Source of the DNA: Zoroaster sp. YZ-2022
Lineage: Eukaryota; Echinodermata; Asteroidea; Forcipulatida; Zoroasteridae
Reading direction: 5' to 3'
DNA: 64,000 nt
NCBI GenBank assembly: GCA_029582265.1
Contig: CM055816.1
Coordinates: 34,917,049 to 34,981,048 of the forward strand
In this document: positions 31,571 through 43,154 of the stretch, one piece after another
Layout of the letters: each line of letters begins with the position of its first letter
Position numbering within the stretch: the first letter of the stretch is position 1
The notes under the pieces: generated by a model
Told to the model about the DNA's origin: nothing
The model's input: the letters and a program-made list of their open reading frames with translations, nothing else
The model's database searches: none
Made by a program: the position numbers and the translations under genes

Positions 31571-32236
31571 GCGTCGCATTAGGATTCACGCGTCGCACTA
31601 GAAGTGTTGTCGCGTCGCATTAGAAGTGTTGTCGCGTCGCACTAGAAGTGTAGTCGCATCGCACTAGAAGTGTGTCGCGTCGCACTAGAAGTGTTGTCGC
31701 GTCGCACTAGAAGTGTAGTCGCGTCGCACTAGAAGTGTGTCGCGTCGCACTAGAAGTGTAGTCGCGTCACACTAGAAGTGTGTCGCGTCGCACTACAAGT
31801 GTTGTCGCGTCGCACTAGAAGTGTAGTCGCGTCGCACTAGAAGTGTGTCGCGTCGCACTAGAAGTGTAGTCGCGTCGGACTAGAAGTGTAGTCGCGTCGC
31901 ACTAGAAGTGTAGTCGCGTCGCACTAGAAGTGTAGTCGCGTCGCACAAGAAGTGTGTCGCGTCGCACTAGAAGTGTTGTCGCGTCGCACTAGAAGTGTAG
32001 TCGCGTCGCACTAGAAGTGTGTCGCGTCGCACTAGAAGTGTAGTCGCGTCGCACTAGAAGTGTAGTCGCGTCGCACTAGAAGTGTGTCACGTCGCACTAG
32101 AAGTGTGTCGCGTCGCACTAGAAGTGTGTCGCGTCGCACTAGAAGTGTAGTCGCGTCGCACTAGAAGTGTGTCGCGTCGCACTAGAAGTATAGTCGCGTC
32201 GCACTAGAAGTGTTGTCGCGTCGCACTAGAAGTGTT
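31571..32236. repeat. 21-22 bp satellite, left arm, about 30 copies
   Basis: The unit GTCGCGTCGCACTAGAAGTG alternates with one to three extra bases (TA, T or none) between copies, giving 21- and 22-base versions. It is GC-richer than its surroundings. Confidence 0.97.
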
Positions 32237-32664
32237 CACCATTGCAGTTTTTTCTCGTATGAAGAACCGTATGTGACTAAATTTCGACTAATTAATGTAT
32301 ACGACTAAAATAAATGTAAATCCATATATTTACTAGAAAAACCAATTATACAAAAGCGGCAACCAGACTGGTCGGCAGCTAGCATGCATACGGTACTAAA
32401 CGTGAATTTTGGGATTTATATTCCTTTAAAAATGTCATCCACAGCCCATACATTATTGTGTTACAGAAAGGTTTTGTTTCTGAATTAGTGTTATAGTTAA
32501 CAACAAATGTTGCTAATCCTGTTACAAATATTTACAACCTAAACCTAGTCTCGATCCCAACTACCTACATGGAAGGTGAGCATTCTAAACCACAATTAGA
32601 CTACCATGCCACTCGAATTTGGCGGTGAATTAAGTACAGAAGAACCTTTGTAAAATTAGGGTTT

Positions 32665-34489
32665 TCTAATTCTCACAGTGACTGAACAATGGTGGGCTAT
32701 AAATTTACAAATAACTCAAACATTAATTTTTACAAGGTTTACAACAAAATGATCAGTGGAAACGAGATGAATTATAAAACCTGTCATTCAGTAGATTACA
32801 ATAAAAGTGTAAGCAATTTGATTTAACTGAGGAATCAGCAACAATAAAAAGTGGAAAATGCAATAAAGTAAAATAATAGGAATTAAGTAATAATCAAAAT
32901 TTAAATAATCCAATCACTATTCTAAGTTCGTAACATCCAAAAATCAGAGAAACAGAAGGAAAGTAACACTACTGATGAAATATTAATAAATGTCAAGACA
33001 ATTGTTCATGACTGGCAATTCTTTAGGTACAACTGTTACAACTGGTCATCAACTTTGTATTAAGTATGTATTAAACTTTCATAGCAGACACGTATTCCTC
33101 AAACCATGAGTCTGTGTCATTTTATGGTGACACAAGTCAAAGTTACACTGAAAAACTTGGAACTTGGTCAGACTTACTGACCTGTGAATGTCTACCCACT
33201 AAGAAAGTTTTTTTGTAGTAAAATATATTTCTTTTCTGTAAGGATAATGTATTATTTTGTTGATGCATAACTCCAGCCTATGAAAGCTTCAGCAATGAAA
33301 ATACATTCAGGTTGTTTATTATGTGAAATGTTTGTCGCATGAACTTTAAAAAATCATTTTGAAAAAATAGTTATACTGAAATTATAGACAAAAAGGCTTC
33401 AAAAGAAACATTTGATGAATGATGTATTCCATAACATATATAAATGTGTTCCTGCCTATAGTTAATACAGTTAGTTGTGTAACAAATTTGACTATCTCAA
33501 ATTGCAACTTGTGGGGCATAATTATTTGGTACAGTGTTGTACATGTAAACAGTAGGCCTATATAATGGTTGATGATTGAAAACAAGTTTTTATAAAAATA
33601 AAATCATCTGTTTGTGTCCTTTTTGCTTTTAATTATCTGTCATCTAGCCCCCCCCCCCCATATTATTACATTATTGTGCGACCGTGCATGAATTTAGGGT
33701 ATGGTTCTGCTTTAAAATAGTTTGTTGTGAAAAGAGGCATCAGTATATAAAACATACAAACGTTGCTGACTGAAAATTTATTTTGGACAAACTCTTGCTC
33801 TAGTACCTTTGATTTGCCGACTGAGAACAATTATTGGGGTATCACACCCCATACCCCTACCCCCGCTCGCTACGGCCCTGGGCGGTGGGGACGAGTGAAC
33901 CCTGTAGGCCTGCGCAATATTTTTCTGAACAATTTATATTATTTTATAAATACAAATTCACTGTATTACTGGTTGCAGGTATTCCAGATGAAGACCATCT
34001 AGACTTATAACTCCAGTTGCAATTTTCTTAGTTTCCATATTAATTGTGTTAGTACTGGTCGTTATATTATTAAATTCACTATCGAATTTTTTGATACAAA
34101 CGAACATTGTGTATATTGTCTATTCATGCCATAGTACAGTGTCACTTCTTATCAATAGCCAAGGTATGGCCTTGGGTGGGTTTGTTTACATTCTGGCAGA
34201 GACCTTTGGTCTGCCTAGGGACTTTGGTTTGGTATGGTAGCTCATTAATATGTTAGGGCTAGCCAGATATTTAAGTGTTTTGGGACTGATGGAATAAGCC
34301 ACGAATATGTATAAAACATATCACTGGCTGAAATATCACGGGATGGTAATTTTAGTTGGCAGAAAGAAATCGCCCACCCCGCTTGCTGAGGACCTGGTTG
34401 GTGGGGACGAGTGAACCCAACAGGCCTGTACAATATTTTTCTGAATTAAAGAATTTATACTATTTTATAAATACAATTGTATTAATATT
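32665..34489. other. Spacer of the giant inverted repeat
   Basis: AT-rich and without a recognisable gene. Two direct repeats of about 100 bp (33858-33953 and 34372-34473) share GGTGGGGACGAGTGAACCC and CAATATTTTTCTGAA and ATTTTATAAATACAA. Confidence 0.55.
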
Positions 34490-34875
34490 TAAGGTCCCTT
34501 TGTAATTAATTCACCAACAAATTCGAGTGGCATGGTGGTGTACTTGTTAGAAGGCTCACCTTCCATGTAGGGAGTATCGATCAGAGACTAGGTTTAGGTT
34601 GTAAACTTGTTTTTGTTTACTACAACACTAATTCAAAAACAAAACCTTTCTGCATAATAATAATGTATGGGCTGTGGAGGACTTTTTTTAAAGGAATATA
34701 AATCCCAAAATTCATGTTTAGTACCGTATGCATGCTAGCTGCCACTTTTGCCGCTTTGTATGATTGGTTTTTCTAGTAAATATATGTATTTACATTTATT
34801 TTAGTCGTATATATTAATTAGTCGATATTTGATCACATACGGCTCTTCATGGCACGAGAAAAAAAACTGCAATGG

Positions 34876-35173
34876 TGAACACTTCTGGTGCGACGCGACA
34901 ACACTTCTGGTGCGACGCGACTACACTTCTAGTCCGACGCGACACACTTCTGTGCGACGCGACTACACTTCTGGTGCGACGCGACACACTTCTGGTGCGA
35001 CGCGACACACTTCTAGTGCGACGCGACAACACTTCTAGTGCGACGCGACAACACTTCTAATGCGACGCGACAACACTTCTAGTGCGACGCGACACACTTC
35101 TAGTGCGACGCGACGCACTTCTAGTGCGACGCGACAACACTTCTAGTGCGACACGTGAATCCTAATGCGACGC
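34876..35173. repeat. 21-22 bp satellite, right arm, about 13 copies, inverted
   Basis: The same unit as at 31571 in reverse complement (ACTTCTAGTGCGACGCGAC). Inner copies have the variant ACTTCTGGTGCGACGCGAC. Copy number is less than half that of the left arm. Confidence 0.97.
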
Positions 35174-35223
35174 TTACACACTCTTCTTGCAATGTGCATG
35201 TGTCCTTTTTAGAACACCATAGT

Positions 35224-36907
35224 TTGGCGTCAGGGAAACCCATTTTGATAGGATCGATTCTGCCTGTATGTAAGAGCGCTCTTGAGTTCATATGTCTTAA
35301 AGGATGAAGTATAAAATGTAGTTTTTGTCCTAATGTTCTATGTACCACGTGTACTTTGGTATGCATTTCTCTACGAGTTACCTTTGGCTTATTCAGGAAA
35401 ACAAAATTTGAAATTTATTAAATAATTTGTTTTAATGAATTCATCCTGTTATTTTTTACACAGTGACGAAACGATTAACTTTTTCTCGGTAATTGACTGT
35501 TTTCATTATTGTAATTTGATACTGTAAACAATCAAGGTCAAGTGTGAAATTATTAATAATTTGTTTATCTTTGGACCACTGAAGTGAGTGGGATATCAAA
35601 TAAAGGTTATCAGTTTATTGGTCAATATTGTGCGGTCGGTTATCAAAACAAGTTAACAAGACTGTTGTCAGTTGATGACGTTAGATCCTTTTATAAGGCT
35701 CGTTGTCAAAATGCAGCACACACGTGGCCTTTAGAGTAGCTTCACCGTCCAGCATGTTTTAAGTTGGACACATTTTTCGCTGATAGTTTCTTGGCTTTGT
35801 TTATGTGTTAATAAGTACCTGCTTGGTACTTTGTGTTTGCTTTGTTTAAAATGTGTTGATTTTCATGTGTAACGCTTGAACTTATTCGTCACTGTTAGTA
35901 AACAATCTAATGCCGCGTGGTCGCCTATTCTGTCACTCTTCCAACGCACTTTTGCACACGTATATGCCTATACTTTCTCTATTCTTTATCACTTTGTAAA
36001 ACAGAAATGCAGCTGGCGCTTATTCGCTACCTATGTACGTACTCTGTAAAGGCAGATATGTACCAATAAGTATCGACAAACGAATGCAATTCCTAACGAA
36101 AAGATATAAATACCTTAGATCCATGCTTTTTCTTTGGTGTTACATTGGCAAAACAAACTAACAACTTGATAAGTTTTTCACTACCAGATTACAGCTTGCT
36201 CAGTCTGTCCGTGGTTATAGCTGGTACCAGCCGTCCGCGCACAGTGAAGGGTAACAAAATCTGTTGATGAAAGATGACGCTAGGGATAAGCAGATTGCTT
36301 GTCCGTTACTTTAAAAAATGTGGACTTATAGGAATACAAATCCAGATATTGGATAGAAGGAAACAAAAGCAGAATCTTTTCGAAAAGATAGGCCTTAGTG
36401 ACTTTCTTCTTAACTCAACAACAACAAAAATCATGGAAAAACTCACTGAAATTTGCCAAAGGCCGCGTTTGGAATTGATTGCCCATTAACGAAAAACGAA
36501 AAATAACAAATCTTACTACAAATCCTTTGCGCATCGATGATTATTAATTTGATTGCATCAATCACGAAAAGATACGAAACATTAAATTTCAGTGATGATA
36601 TAGTTGAAGTCATCAAAAAAAAAAAACGAAATAGAAGTAACTAAATGCAGTATGATATGAACGAAATACCATTATTGTTTTGAAATCAATTAATTAAATT
36701 AAATGCAACTATTATAACAAAGAAACCCCTGGATTGATTGGATTCAAAACAGCATGAATTTTAAATAATATTCTTGAACGAAAAATGAACTAAAATGTTT
36801 TGACATTGGGCGGGAAAAACCTATATCCCAAGATAAAATACGATGTTCTCTGACAGGTATATAGCTCCGCCACTCTATCACCATTATTATTTCATCAGTT
36901 AGGGGTG
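35224..36907. other. Insertion in the right arm of the inverted repeat, unrecognised
   Basis: The left arm passes from CACACTGAATTC directly into TATGGTGTTCT, but in the right arm 1684 bases separate the matching words. A 71-codon plus-strand frame at 36274-36489 has no motif I know. The termini (TTTGGCGTCAGGG; TTAGGGGTGG) do not show clear inverted repeats. Confidence 0.5.
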
Positions 36908-37515
36908 GATTCAGCGTGGGAGAAAGAACACACGTACCATTGCGTATAAATCTACTCGTATGACGATAAAAATGAACAATTCCACCCTTTGAACATCAAT
37001 TTATCATACGTTATTTGTTTTCCCCTTGTTTGGCAGTGTAACCCCTCGCCCTTTTTAACACCCAGGATCCAACCCTGTATAATACATTATCGTTTTACAC
37101 CAATGGAATAATTAACGCTCATTTTATTGTGTATTGTTTGTCTCCTCACACACGTCTACCATAGTCACGTTCCCTATATAAATTATATATATATGGCGGT
37201 ATCGTTACAAATCAGTTATTGTAAGGAACCTGTCTACTGGTTGTTGTACATGTGCCTCATTCTGATTCTCATGAACTTGTGTACAGGAAAGCAAAGATGG
37301 CTTACAGGTTTATTAATTAAAGGTCTATTATATTATATGATGTGGAAGGATTCCGGTTGACAAGAGATTTTGTTAGAATTTCAGAATGGTTATTGGTAAG
37401 GCCCATCATATCAATTTTTCTGACGTATTCCTTAAAAACAAGCTGGCGACCATACTTAACCCCAATGACAATAACTTTATTTTTAAGAACAGAGGCCTAA
37501 CACATCCATATGTAA

Positions 37516-37929
37516 ACTAGACACGCATGGTCAATTTGCCATGACTTTATTGTTTCTTTTTTGATTTAAAGCAATCATTGCCTGCATCATCTTATCCATG
37601 CTTTTAACAGACTCTCATCACATTGAGGCCATATTTGTCTGGTAACCGGACAGCTAATCATAAATCACTATGAGTTTGCAAGGCACCACATATTAAGACA
37701 ACAGACTCATTTTGATTCCAATAGAAGTGCATTATTGAATGAAGTTGTATTTGTCTATGAAATAAAATCCAAGCAAGATATGGACTTTCAGGAGATCTTT
37801 ATTTTATGCAGAGTTGTTTGTTTGAGGAGGGGTGTTGATGTGATAAGATAGAAGTTAAAGTGGGTCACACCAGCCATCATTGAAGGTACAGTGTAATACT
37901 TCTATAGACCCTTTTTCACACTGCTTTTT
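37516..37929. other. No gene seen
   Basis: AT-rich sequence between the inverted repeat and the retrotransposon 3' end. Confidence 0.5.
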
Positions 37930-38250
37930 CACACAAGTTCTTGGTTCCCAATCCCACTGCTGAGCTACCAGGAATGCTGCTTCCTTGGGGCCAATGGACT
38001 CTTCTCAACAGGTTTCGTACAGATGCTGGGCCCTGCCGAAACAGCATCTCCAAGTGGGGTTACGTCGGTTCCCCACTGTGCGACTGCGGTGAGCCTCAGA
38101 CCATGAGCCACGTCGTAGAAGACTGCCCTCTAACACGTCTTGAGGGTGGAATCGCCGCCCTTCACACCTGCGACGACACTGCCAAGGAGTGGCTATCGGA
38201 CAACCTGCAAACCTTCGCTCGGAGATGAAGCATACGACAACAACAACACT
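37930..38250 (+). mobile_element. Non-LTR retrotransposon 3' end, 5'-truncated
   Basis: The frame 37941-38228 contains LLNRFRTDAGPCRNSISKWG, SPLCDCGEPQTMSHVVEDCP and then LEGGIAALHTCDDTAKEWLS. This Arg-Phe-Arg-Thr, Cys-Asp-Cys-Gly ... His-Val-x-x-Asp-Cys-Pro series is the C-terminal tail seen after the reverse transcriptase in several non-LTR families. The stop at 38226-38228 is followed at once by ACGACAACAACAACAC, a simple tail. The upstream part is missing, as is usual for incomplete reverse transcription. This frame is better preserved than the other retroelements of the window. Confidence 0.75.
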
Positions 38251-38394
38251 GCGGCCATCTTAGTCATATCCCCTGCATACACAAGGACATACAGTTCTAA
38301 TTTTCATTTCATCAAATGGTGCCAGACTATTTTCCTTCCAGCCTCGGTTTGGTTACATTGATTTGAATGGGACAAAATCAAGATGGTTGCAATA

Positions 38395-38998
38395 TGCTAA
38401 AGGTCTAAAAACATCATGAGGTCCACACAAAAAGTTTACTACAGTCTGCAGACTAGAGGTGTCTGATGTCTAAAGGTCTATAACAAACATCATGGGGTCC
38501 ACACAAATGTTTACTACAGTCTGCAGACTAGAGGTGTCTGATGTCTAAAGGTCTATAACAAACATCATGGGTCCACACAAAATGTTTACAGTCTGCAGAC
38601 TAGAGGTGTCTGATGTTCTAAGGTCTATAACAAACATCATGGGGTCCACACAAAATGTTTACTACAGTCTGCAGACTAGAGGTGTCTGATGTCTAAAGGT
38701 CTATAACAAACATCATGGGGTCCACAAAATGTTTACTACAGTCTGCAGACTAGAAGGTGTCTGATGTCTAAAGGTCTATAACAAACATCATGGGGTCCAC
38801 ACAAATGTTTACTACAGTCTGCAGACTACAGGTGTCTGATGTCTAAAGGTCTATAACAAAACATCATGAGGTCCACACAAAATGTTTACTACAGTCTGCA
38901 GACTAGAGGTGTCTGATGTCTAAAGGTCTATAACAAACATCATGGGGGTCCACACAAAATGTCTTACTTCAGTCTGCAGACTAGAGGTGTCTCATGTG
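38395..38998. repeat. 76-bp tandem array, 8 copies
   Basis: The unit contains CAGTCTGCAGACTAGAGGTG, TCTGATGTCTAAAGGTCTAT and AACAAACATCATGGGGTCCA. GTCTGCAGAC is itself a 10-base palindrome. Copies differ by small indels. Confidence 0.95.
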
Positions 38999-39005
38999 TA
39001 TTATT

Positions 39006-39400
39006 AGGGTTTCGGTCTGGTCGCCGAAAGCCTATTGTTTTCGTTCGATTATTTTTTCTTCTTGTTACTTAGATCGTCACATCAATACAAAACATGCACC
39101 ATATGAAAGCCCGTAATGTGAATTAGTGTCTAAAACAAATCACGTCATCATAACGTCAGTAAATATCATGTTATTCACATTTTAGTGTGACGCTGCGGGG
39201 GTTAAGACATCTCGACCCTTGTGACAACTCGACACGAACAACTAGGATCCACGACAGCATTCGAGGCTTGCGAAAAACCCTCGCTTTCGACCTACGCATG
39301 AAAGCTCGTGATGTGACTCAGTTTGTAGAACCAATTACCTCATCATTACGTCAGTAAATGTTATTATATTAACATTTTAGTCTAATCTGCGGGACGTATA
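39006..39400. repeat. Hairpin-ended dispersed repeat, copy 2
   Basis: Hairpin at 39006-39033 (AGGGTTTCGG / CCGAAAGCCT) then TATTGTTTTCGTTCG, the same layout as at 4400. The downstream blocks ACAAAACATGCACCATATGA and CATCATAACGTCAGTAAATA recur at about 40739 and 50931; a second, diverged block lies at about 39293-39385. The right end is unclear. Confidence 0.55.
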
Positions 39401-39542
39401 GATAGGCGAGAACGGACAAGTCGACCTAAACAAAGAGTGTGATCCTGGGGGTTAAGACTTCTCGACCCTTGTGAAAACTCTAAACAAAACTCGAACCACA
39501 AGTTGGTCATATTAGTAAAACTTGTAGTTTTGCATGGTGAGG

Positions 39543-39744
39543 AGATAAGTAAGACTAATTGCGGTGACACCATGTGAAATTCTCAATTGAGGAGTAATTA
39601 GTTCTGAAAAGAACTGGAGGTACAACTCGGCGTTTCGATCAGTATGCTCTGATCGTCCTCAGGAGTTGTACATCCAGTTCTTATCAGAACTAATTACTAC
39701 TCAATTGAGAATTTCACATGGTGTCGCAATTAGTCTTACTTATC
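39543..39744. repeat. Fold-back element with about 85-bp arms
   Basis: Arms 39543-39628 and 39662-39744 are near-perfect inverted copies (GATAAGTAAGACTAATTGCG ... at the outside, TACAACTC / GAGTTGTA inside) around a loop containing GCGTTTCGATCAGTATGCTC and TGATCGTCCTCAG. A single-arm relative with the same loop motif lies at about 59770-59890. Confidence 0.9.
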
Positions 39745-40552
39745 ATATTAACATTGGCATTTTCGCATTGTTACGGTCACAGTTTGTGCCTTCGTTATTT
39801 CAGCCATGTTCACTGTGCCGTAAATACCTTCGTTTCTTTCTCTTCCAATGTCTTGGTAACGGCTCATATCTATAGTTCTTATAGTTGTAAGTGGTCCCAA
39901 GCTTGGATGAATACTGATGTGGGTATAAAATGACAATGTCCACCCATGCCGAGGCCTCCGTCGACTCAGGTTACCTTGTGACGAGGAGACTGACCAAAAG
40001 TGCTACCACAGGGGCATGGCGCTACTACTCACCTCACTGGACGATCTTGTACAGGCGTGGTTGGAAGTAGCTCACTAGTCTGTCTACTCTGTGACTCATC
40101 TACTCTGAGCTATAGTGATGGGCCAAGATGTTCCGGCACAGAACATTCATCCCCAGAACATTCGTTGTTCAACAAGGTGTCTGGTGGTAGTGCTGGGTCC
40201 CCCGTCTCGAATCCCTCGAGTTGACCGAGCAAGCTGGCAATTTGACAATTTCTTTATGGTAAGTGACAGTTTAACATTCAGCTGAATATTTATTCGTTGA
40301 TTTATTTGCTAAACCATTCCCAGAAATGCCAAACATTTACGATATTGGGGGCGTAATTTTACCAGATTTATTGAGTCCAATTACGATTTGTACGATCCTT
40401 GTATCAATTTCTGGCCGGCGCTTAAAACCAACGATGTAAAGAACCACATGTGTTTACGGGTACACGCGCACCGTAGTTCTTTCAGCCGTTTACATGACGA
40501 AAAACCTTTCGTTGGGCAGAATTACTCTTTTCATCTCTGCTGCATTCCATGT
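39745..40552. other. No gene seen
   Basis: A 74-codon frame at 40000-40224 lacks any recognisable motif. The rest is AT-rich and unremarkable. Confidence 0.45.
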
Positions 40553-41074
40553 CTTGATTAAATGTATCCTAAATTTAATGGTACTGGTAATGAAATGTAT
40601 TGTCACATGTTGAGATTTGTATAAATAAATTTACGAATTTAATTATTGTTATTATTATATTACAGAATGTCTCAACCGTGCGCACCGGCTTTTGATGGCT
40701 ATTCGCCGGATCAAGTTGGTCGTAGGTAACAGCGCCGTACAAAACATGCACCATATGGAAAACCATATATGTGACTAGTTTCTAAAACCAATTTCGTCAT
40801 CATAACGTCAGTAACATATTATTTCATTAACATTTTAGTCTATAGTACTCTTGAAAAGTTTATGTATGTAGTCAATATAAACTTCGAAATTTTATTGTTC
40901 GAATTTATTTCAACTATGGGTAGAATGTGGTACCATAACCTTCTCACCCATATACGATAGCAATAAAATAGTGCACATTCTGTTGTCATTCAACTCTTTG
41001 GTCCGCGGTGGTGGTTTTGCAGAAAGGGAAATATCCATAGGGATATGGAACGCTACAGCTGCCTTCGGTGCCCA

Positions 41075-41600
41075 TATCGCTTCATTCGGCTGATTCTGGC
41101 CATTTTCATTCGGCCGATATCTACTCACTTATCATTCTGCTGCTATATCACCATTTCCTATTCGGCTACTCATCATTCTCATTTGCCCAATCATCATTTT
41201 CTCTTATTCGGACAGTCTCTCATATTTCAGTTTCCTTAACCTTTTCGTCATTTCTATTCAGCTAGTCGTCATTTCCATCTCGGCTAGTCGTCATTTCATA
41301 TCTGGCCATATTCACCATTTCATTTGCCTAATCATCATACTTCATTCGGCTATCACCATTTTTACATTTACCACCAATCAACATTTCTTCATTCGGCTAG
41401 TCTTCATTTCATTCGGCTTATTCACCATTTCATTTGCCGTTCAATCATCATTTCATTCAGCTATTCTTCATTTCATTCGGCTATTCACGCATTTCATTTG
41501 CCCAATCATCATTTCATTCGGCTAGTCTTCATTTCGTCGTTCGTTTTCATCATTTCATTCGGCTAGTCATCATTTCATTCGGCTATTCAACCATTGCATT
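41075..41600. repeat. Degenerate CATTCGGCTA tandem repeat, left arm
   Basis: Around 28-base units mixing CATTTCATTCGGCTA and CATTTGCC(C/T)AATCATCATT. The complement (TAGCCGAATGAAATG) appears at about 42675-42925 in the right arm, with fewer units. The open frames here are repeat translation. Confidence 0.8.
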
Positions 41601-42674
41601 TGCCACCAAGATCAAGGCTATTAGCTGCGGATTCAACCGCGGATTCAGCTGCAGGATTTTCTCGACGATTTTAATCGGATCGGCTGGGGTTTCAGTTTAA
41701 AACTGGATAGATGTAAATTTAAAACCCACGATCGGAAGGTTGGTCCGGTGCGTGAATACTGCACTCAATACGGTACGTTTCCACACGGCCGAAGCCGGTC
41801 GTTGGCAAGGAAATGTAATGACAGATTGCGCCCAGCCTCTGTCGTTAAAAAGGTCGTGATACCTGATTGCCAAAACCACGATATTTATACAGGTGAAATG
41901 TCATCATTCCATAATTCGTTAACAAAAAGTTAACAAAATTAACATTATAGGGGCACAAATTGTTTTAACTTTGATGAGTTGGTCACAATACCTTCTGCAT
42001 TGTGGCCAACATATACACGGCATATACCGGCAATTAACATGGTAACATATTCTAGCGTCACTTAATGGTGATTCAACTCGTCAAAAAAGTTAAAACAATT
42101 TGAAAACAATTTAGCCCTTTAATGTTAATTTTATGGCTACAATTTTGTTAATGAATTATAAAGATGACATTTCAACTTAGAACATAACATATGCCTGATG
42201 ATTAATATTTCATAATTAAAGGGACTCTAGAATATGTATCATTATCGTCGGTATATGCCGTGTATATATTACACAGTTAAACAAAGCTGAGTAATTGTGA
42301 CCAACTCATCAAAAGTTAAAACAATTTGTGCCCTTTAATGTTAATTTTGTTAATTTTGTTAACGAATTATGGAATGACATTTCACCTTAGGGCATATCGT
42401 GGTTTTGGCGTTATAAGATTACGCTTTTAACGACAGAGGCTGGGCATAATCATCATTTCATTTCCTGCGCTTGACCGTGTGAAACGTACCGTATGAGTGC
42501 AGTATTCACGCACTGGACCAACCTGATCGTGGGTTTTAAATTTACAACTATCCAGTTTTTTAAACTGACCCGATCCGGTTAAATCCGTGAGAAAAACCTG
42601 CAGCTGAATCCGCGGTTGAATCCGCGGCTGAATCTCGCTGAATCACGCGGCTAGCTTGATCTTGGTGGCAAATG

Positions 42675-42925
42675 AAATGGTGAATAGCCGAATGAAATGA
42701 TGATTGGGCAAATGAATGGTGAATGGCCGAATGAAATGACGACTAGCCGAATGAAATGACGACTAGCCGAATGATGACGAAAAGGTGAACAAAATGAAGA
42801 CTAGCCGAATGAAATGATGAGCAAATGAGATGATGAGTAGCCGAATGAAATGGTGATATAGCAGAATGAAATGGTGAATCGGCCGAATGAAATGGTGAAT
42901 CAGCCGAATGAAGCGATATGTGCAC
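42675..42925. repeat. Degenerate TAGCCGAATG tandem repeat, right arm
   Basis: Inverted counterpart of the array at 41075, with units TAGCCGAATGAAATGAC(G/T)A. Confidence 0.8.
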
Positions 42926-43070
42926 CGAAGGTAGCTGTGGCGTTCCATATAGGGACTGTACACGTTCGTATGATTACGTGACGATGTAGTGTTTGTACAT
43001 AGCGCATGCTTCAGGTTTATACACATGGGATGATTCTACAATACGATGTAGCACACATTTAATGAAAGGG

Positions 43071-43154
43071 TATTAACTTGATTCAGTAAATTAACTTGAT
43101 TCAGTAATTAACTTGATTCAGTAAATCATCTTGATTCAGTAAATTAACTTGATA
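43071..43154. repeat. 18-bp minisatellite in copy A, about 4.5 units
   Basis: Unit ATTAACTTGATTCAGTAA. The corresponding site in copy B (51320-51423) has about 6 units. Confidence 0.9.

Larger units (their letters stand above)
30940..37515. repeat. Giant inverted repeat, about 6.6 kb, with satellite in both arms
   Basis: Left arm 30940-32660 is complementary to 34490-35223 plus 36908-37515. Examples: AGGCCTCTGTTCCTAAAA at about 30947 pairs with TTTTTAAGAACAGAGGCCT at about 37480; TTGCAAGAAGAGTGTGTAAGC at 31553 pairs with GCTTACACACTCTTCTTGCAA at about 35170. The right arm is interrupted by 1.7 kb (35224-36907) that is absent from the left arm. The central spacer is about 1.8 kb. Identity is moderate, with many indels. 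It may be a decayed fold-back transposon or an inverted duplication. Confidence 0.85.
41044..42949. mobile_element. Palindromic fold-back element with empty site in the window
   Basis: Begins TATGGAACGC(TACAGCTGCC) and ends with its complement. The two arms (about 41044-41940 and 42340-42949) match throughout, including an inverted-oriented tandem repeat of CATTTCATTCGGCTAG-type units in each. TAGGGA flanks both ends (41038-41043 and 42950-42955). Copy B at about 51198-51212 reads ATATCCATATAGGGACTG without the element, which is the empty site. It is non-coding; the superfamily is unknown. Confidence 0.85.

Noticed and set aside
34829..35060. Small proteins with TSGATRHTS-type repeats
   Set aside because: They are translations of the 21-22 bp satellite in the right arm of the inverted repeat.
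31571..35173. Regularly spaced short repeats resembling a CRISPR array
   Set aside because: The units are contiguous 21-22 bp satellite without unique spacers, present in both arms of an inverted repeat in a eukaryotic genome.
41045..41700. Overlapping frames rich in SFHSA/HFIRL-type residues
   Set aside because: They are translations of the CATTCGGCTA tandem repeat inside the palindromic element.
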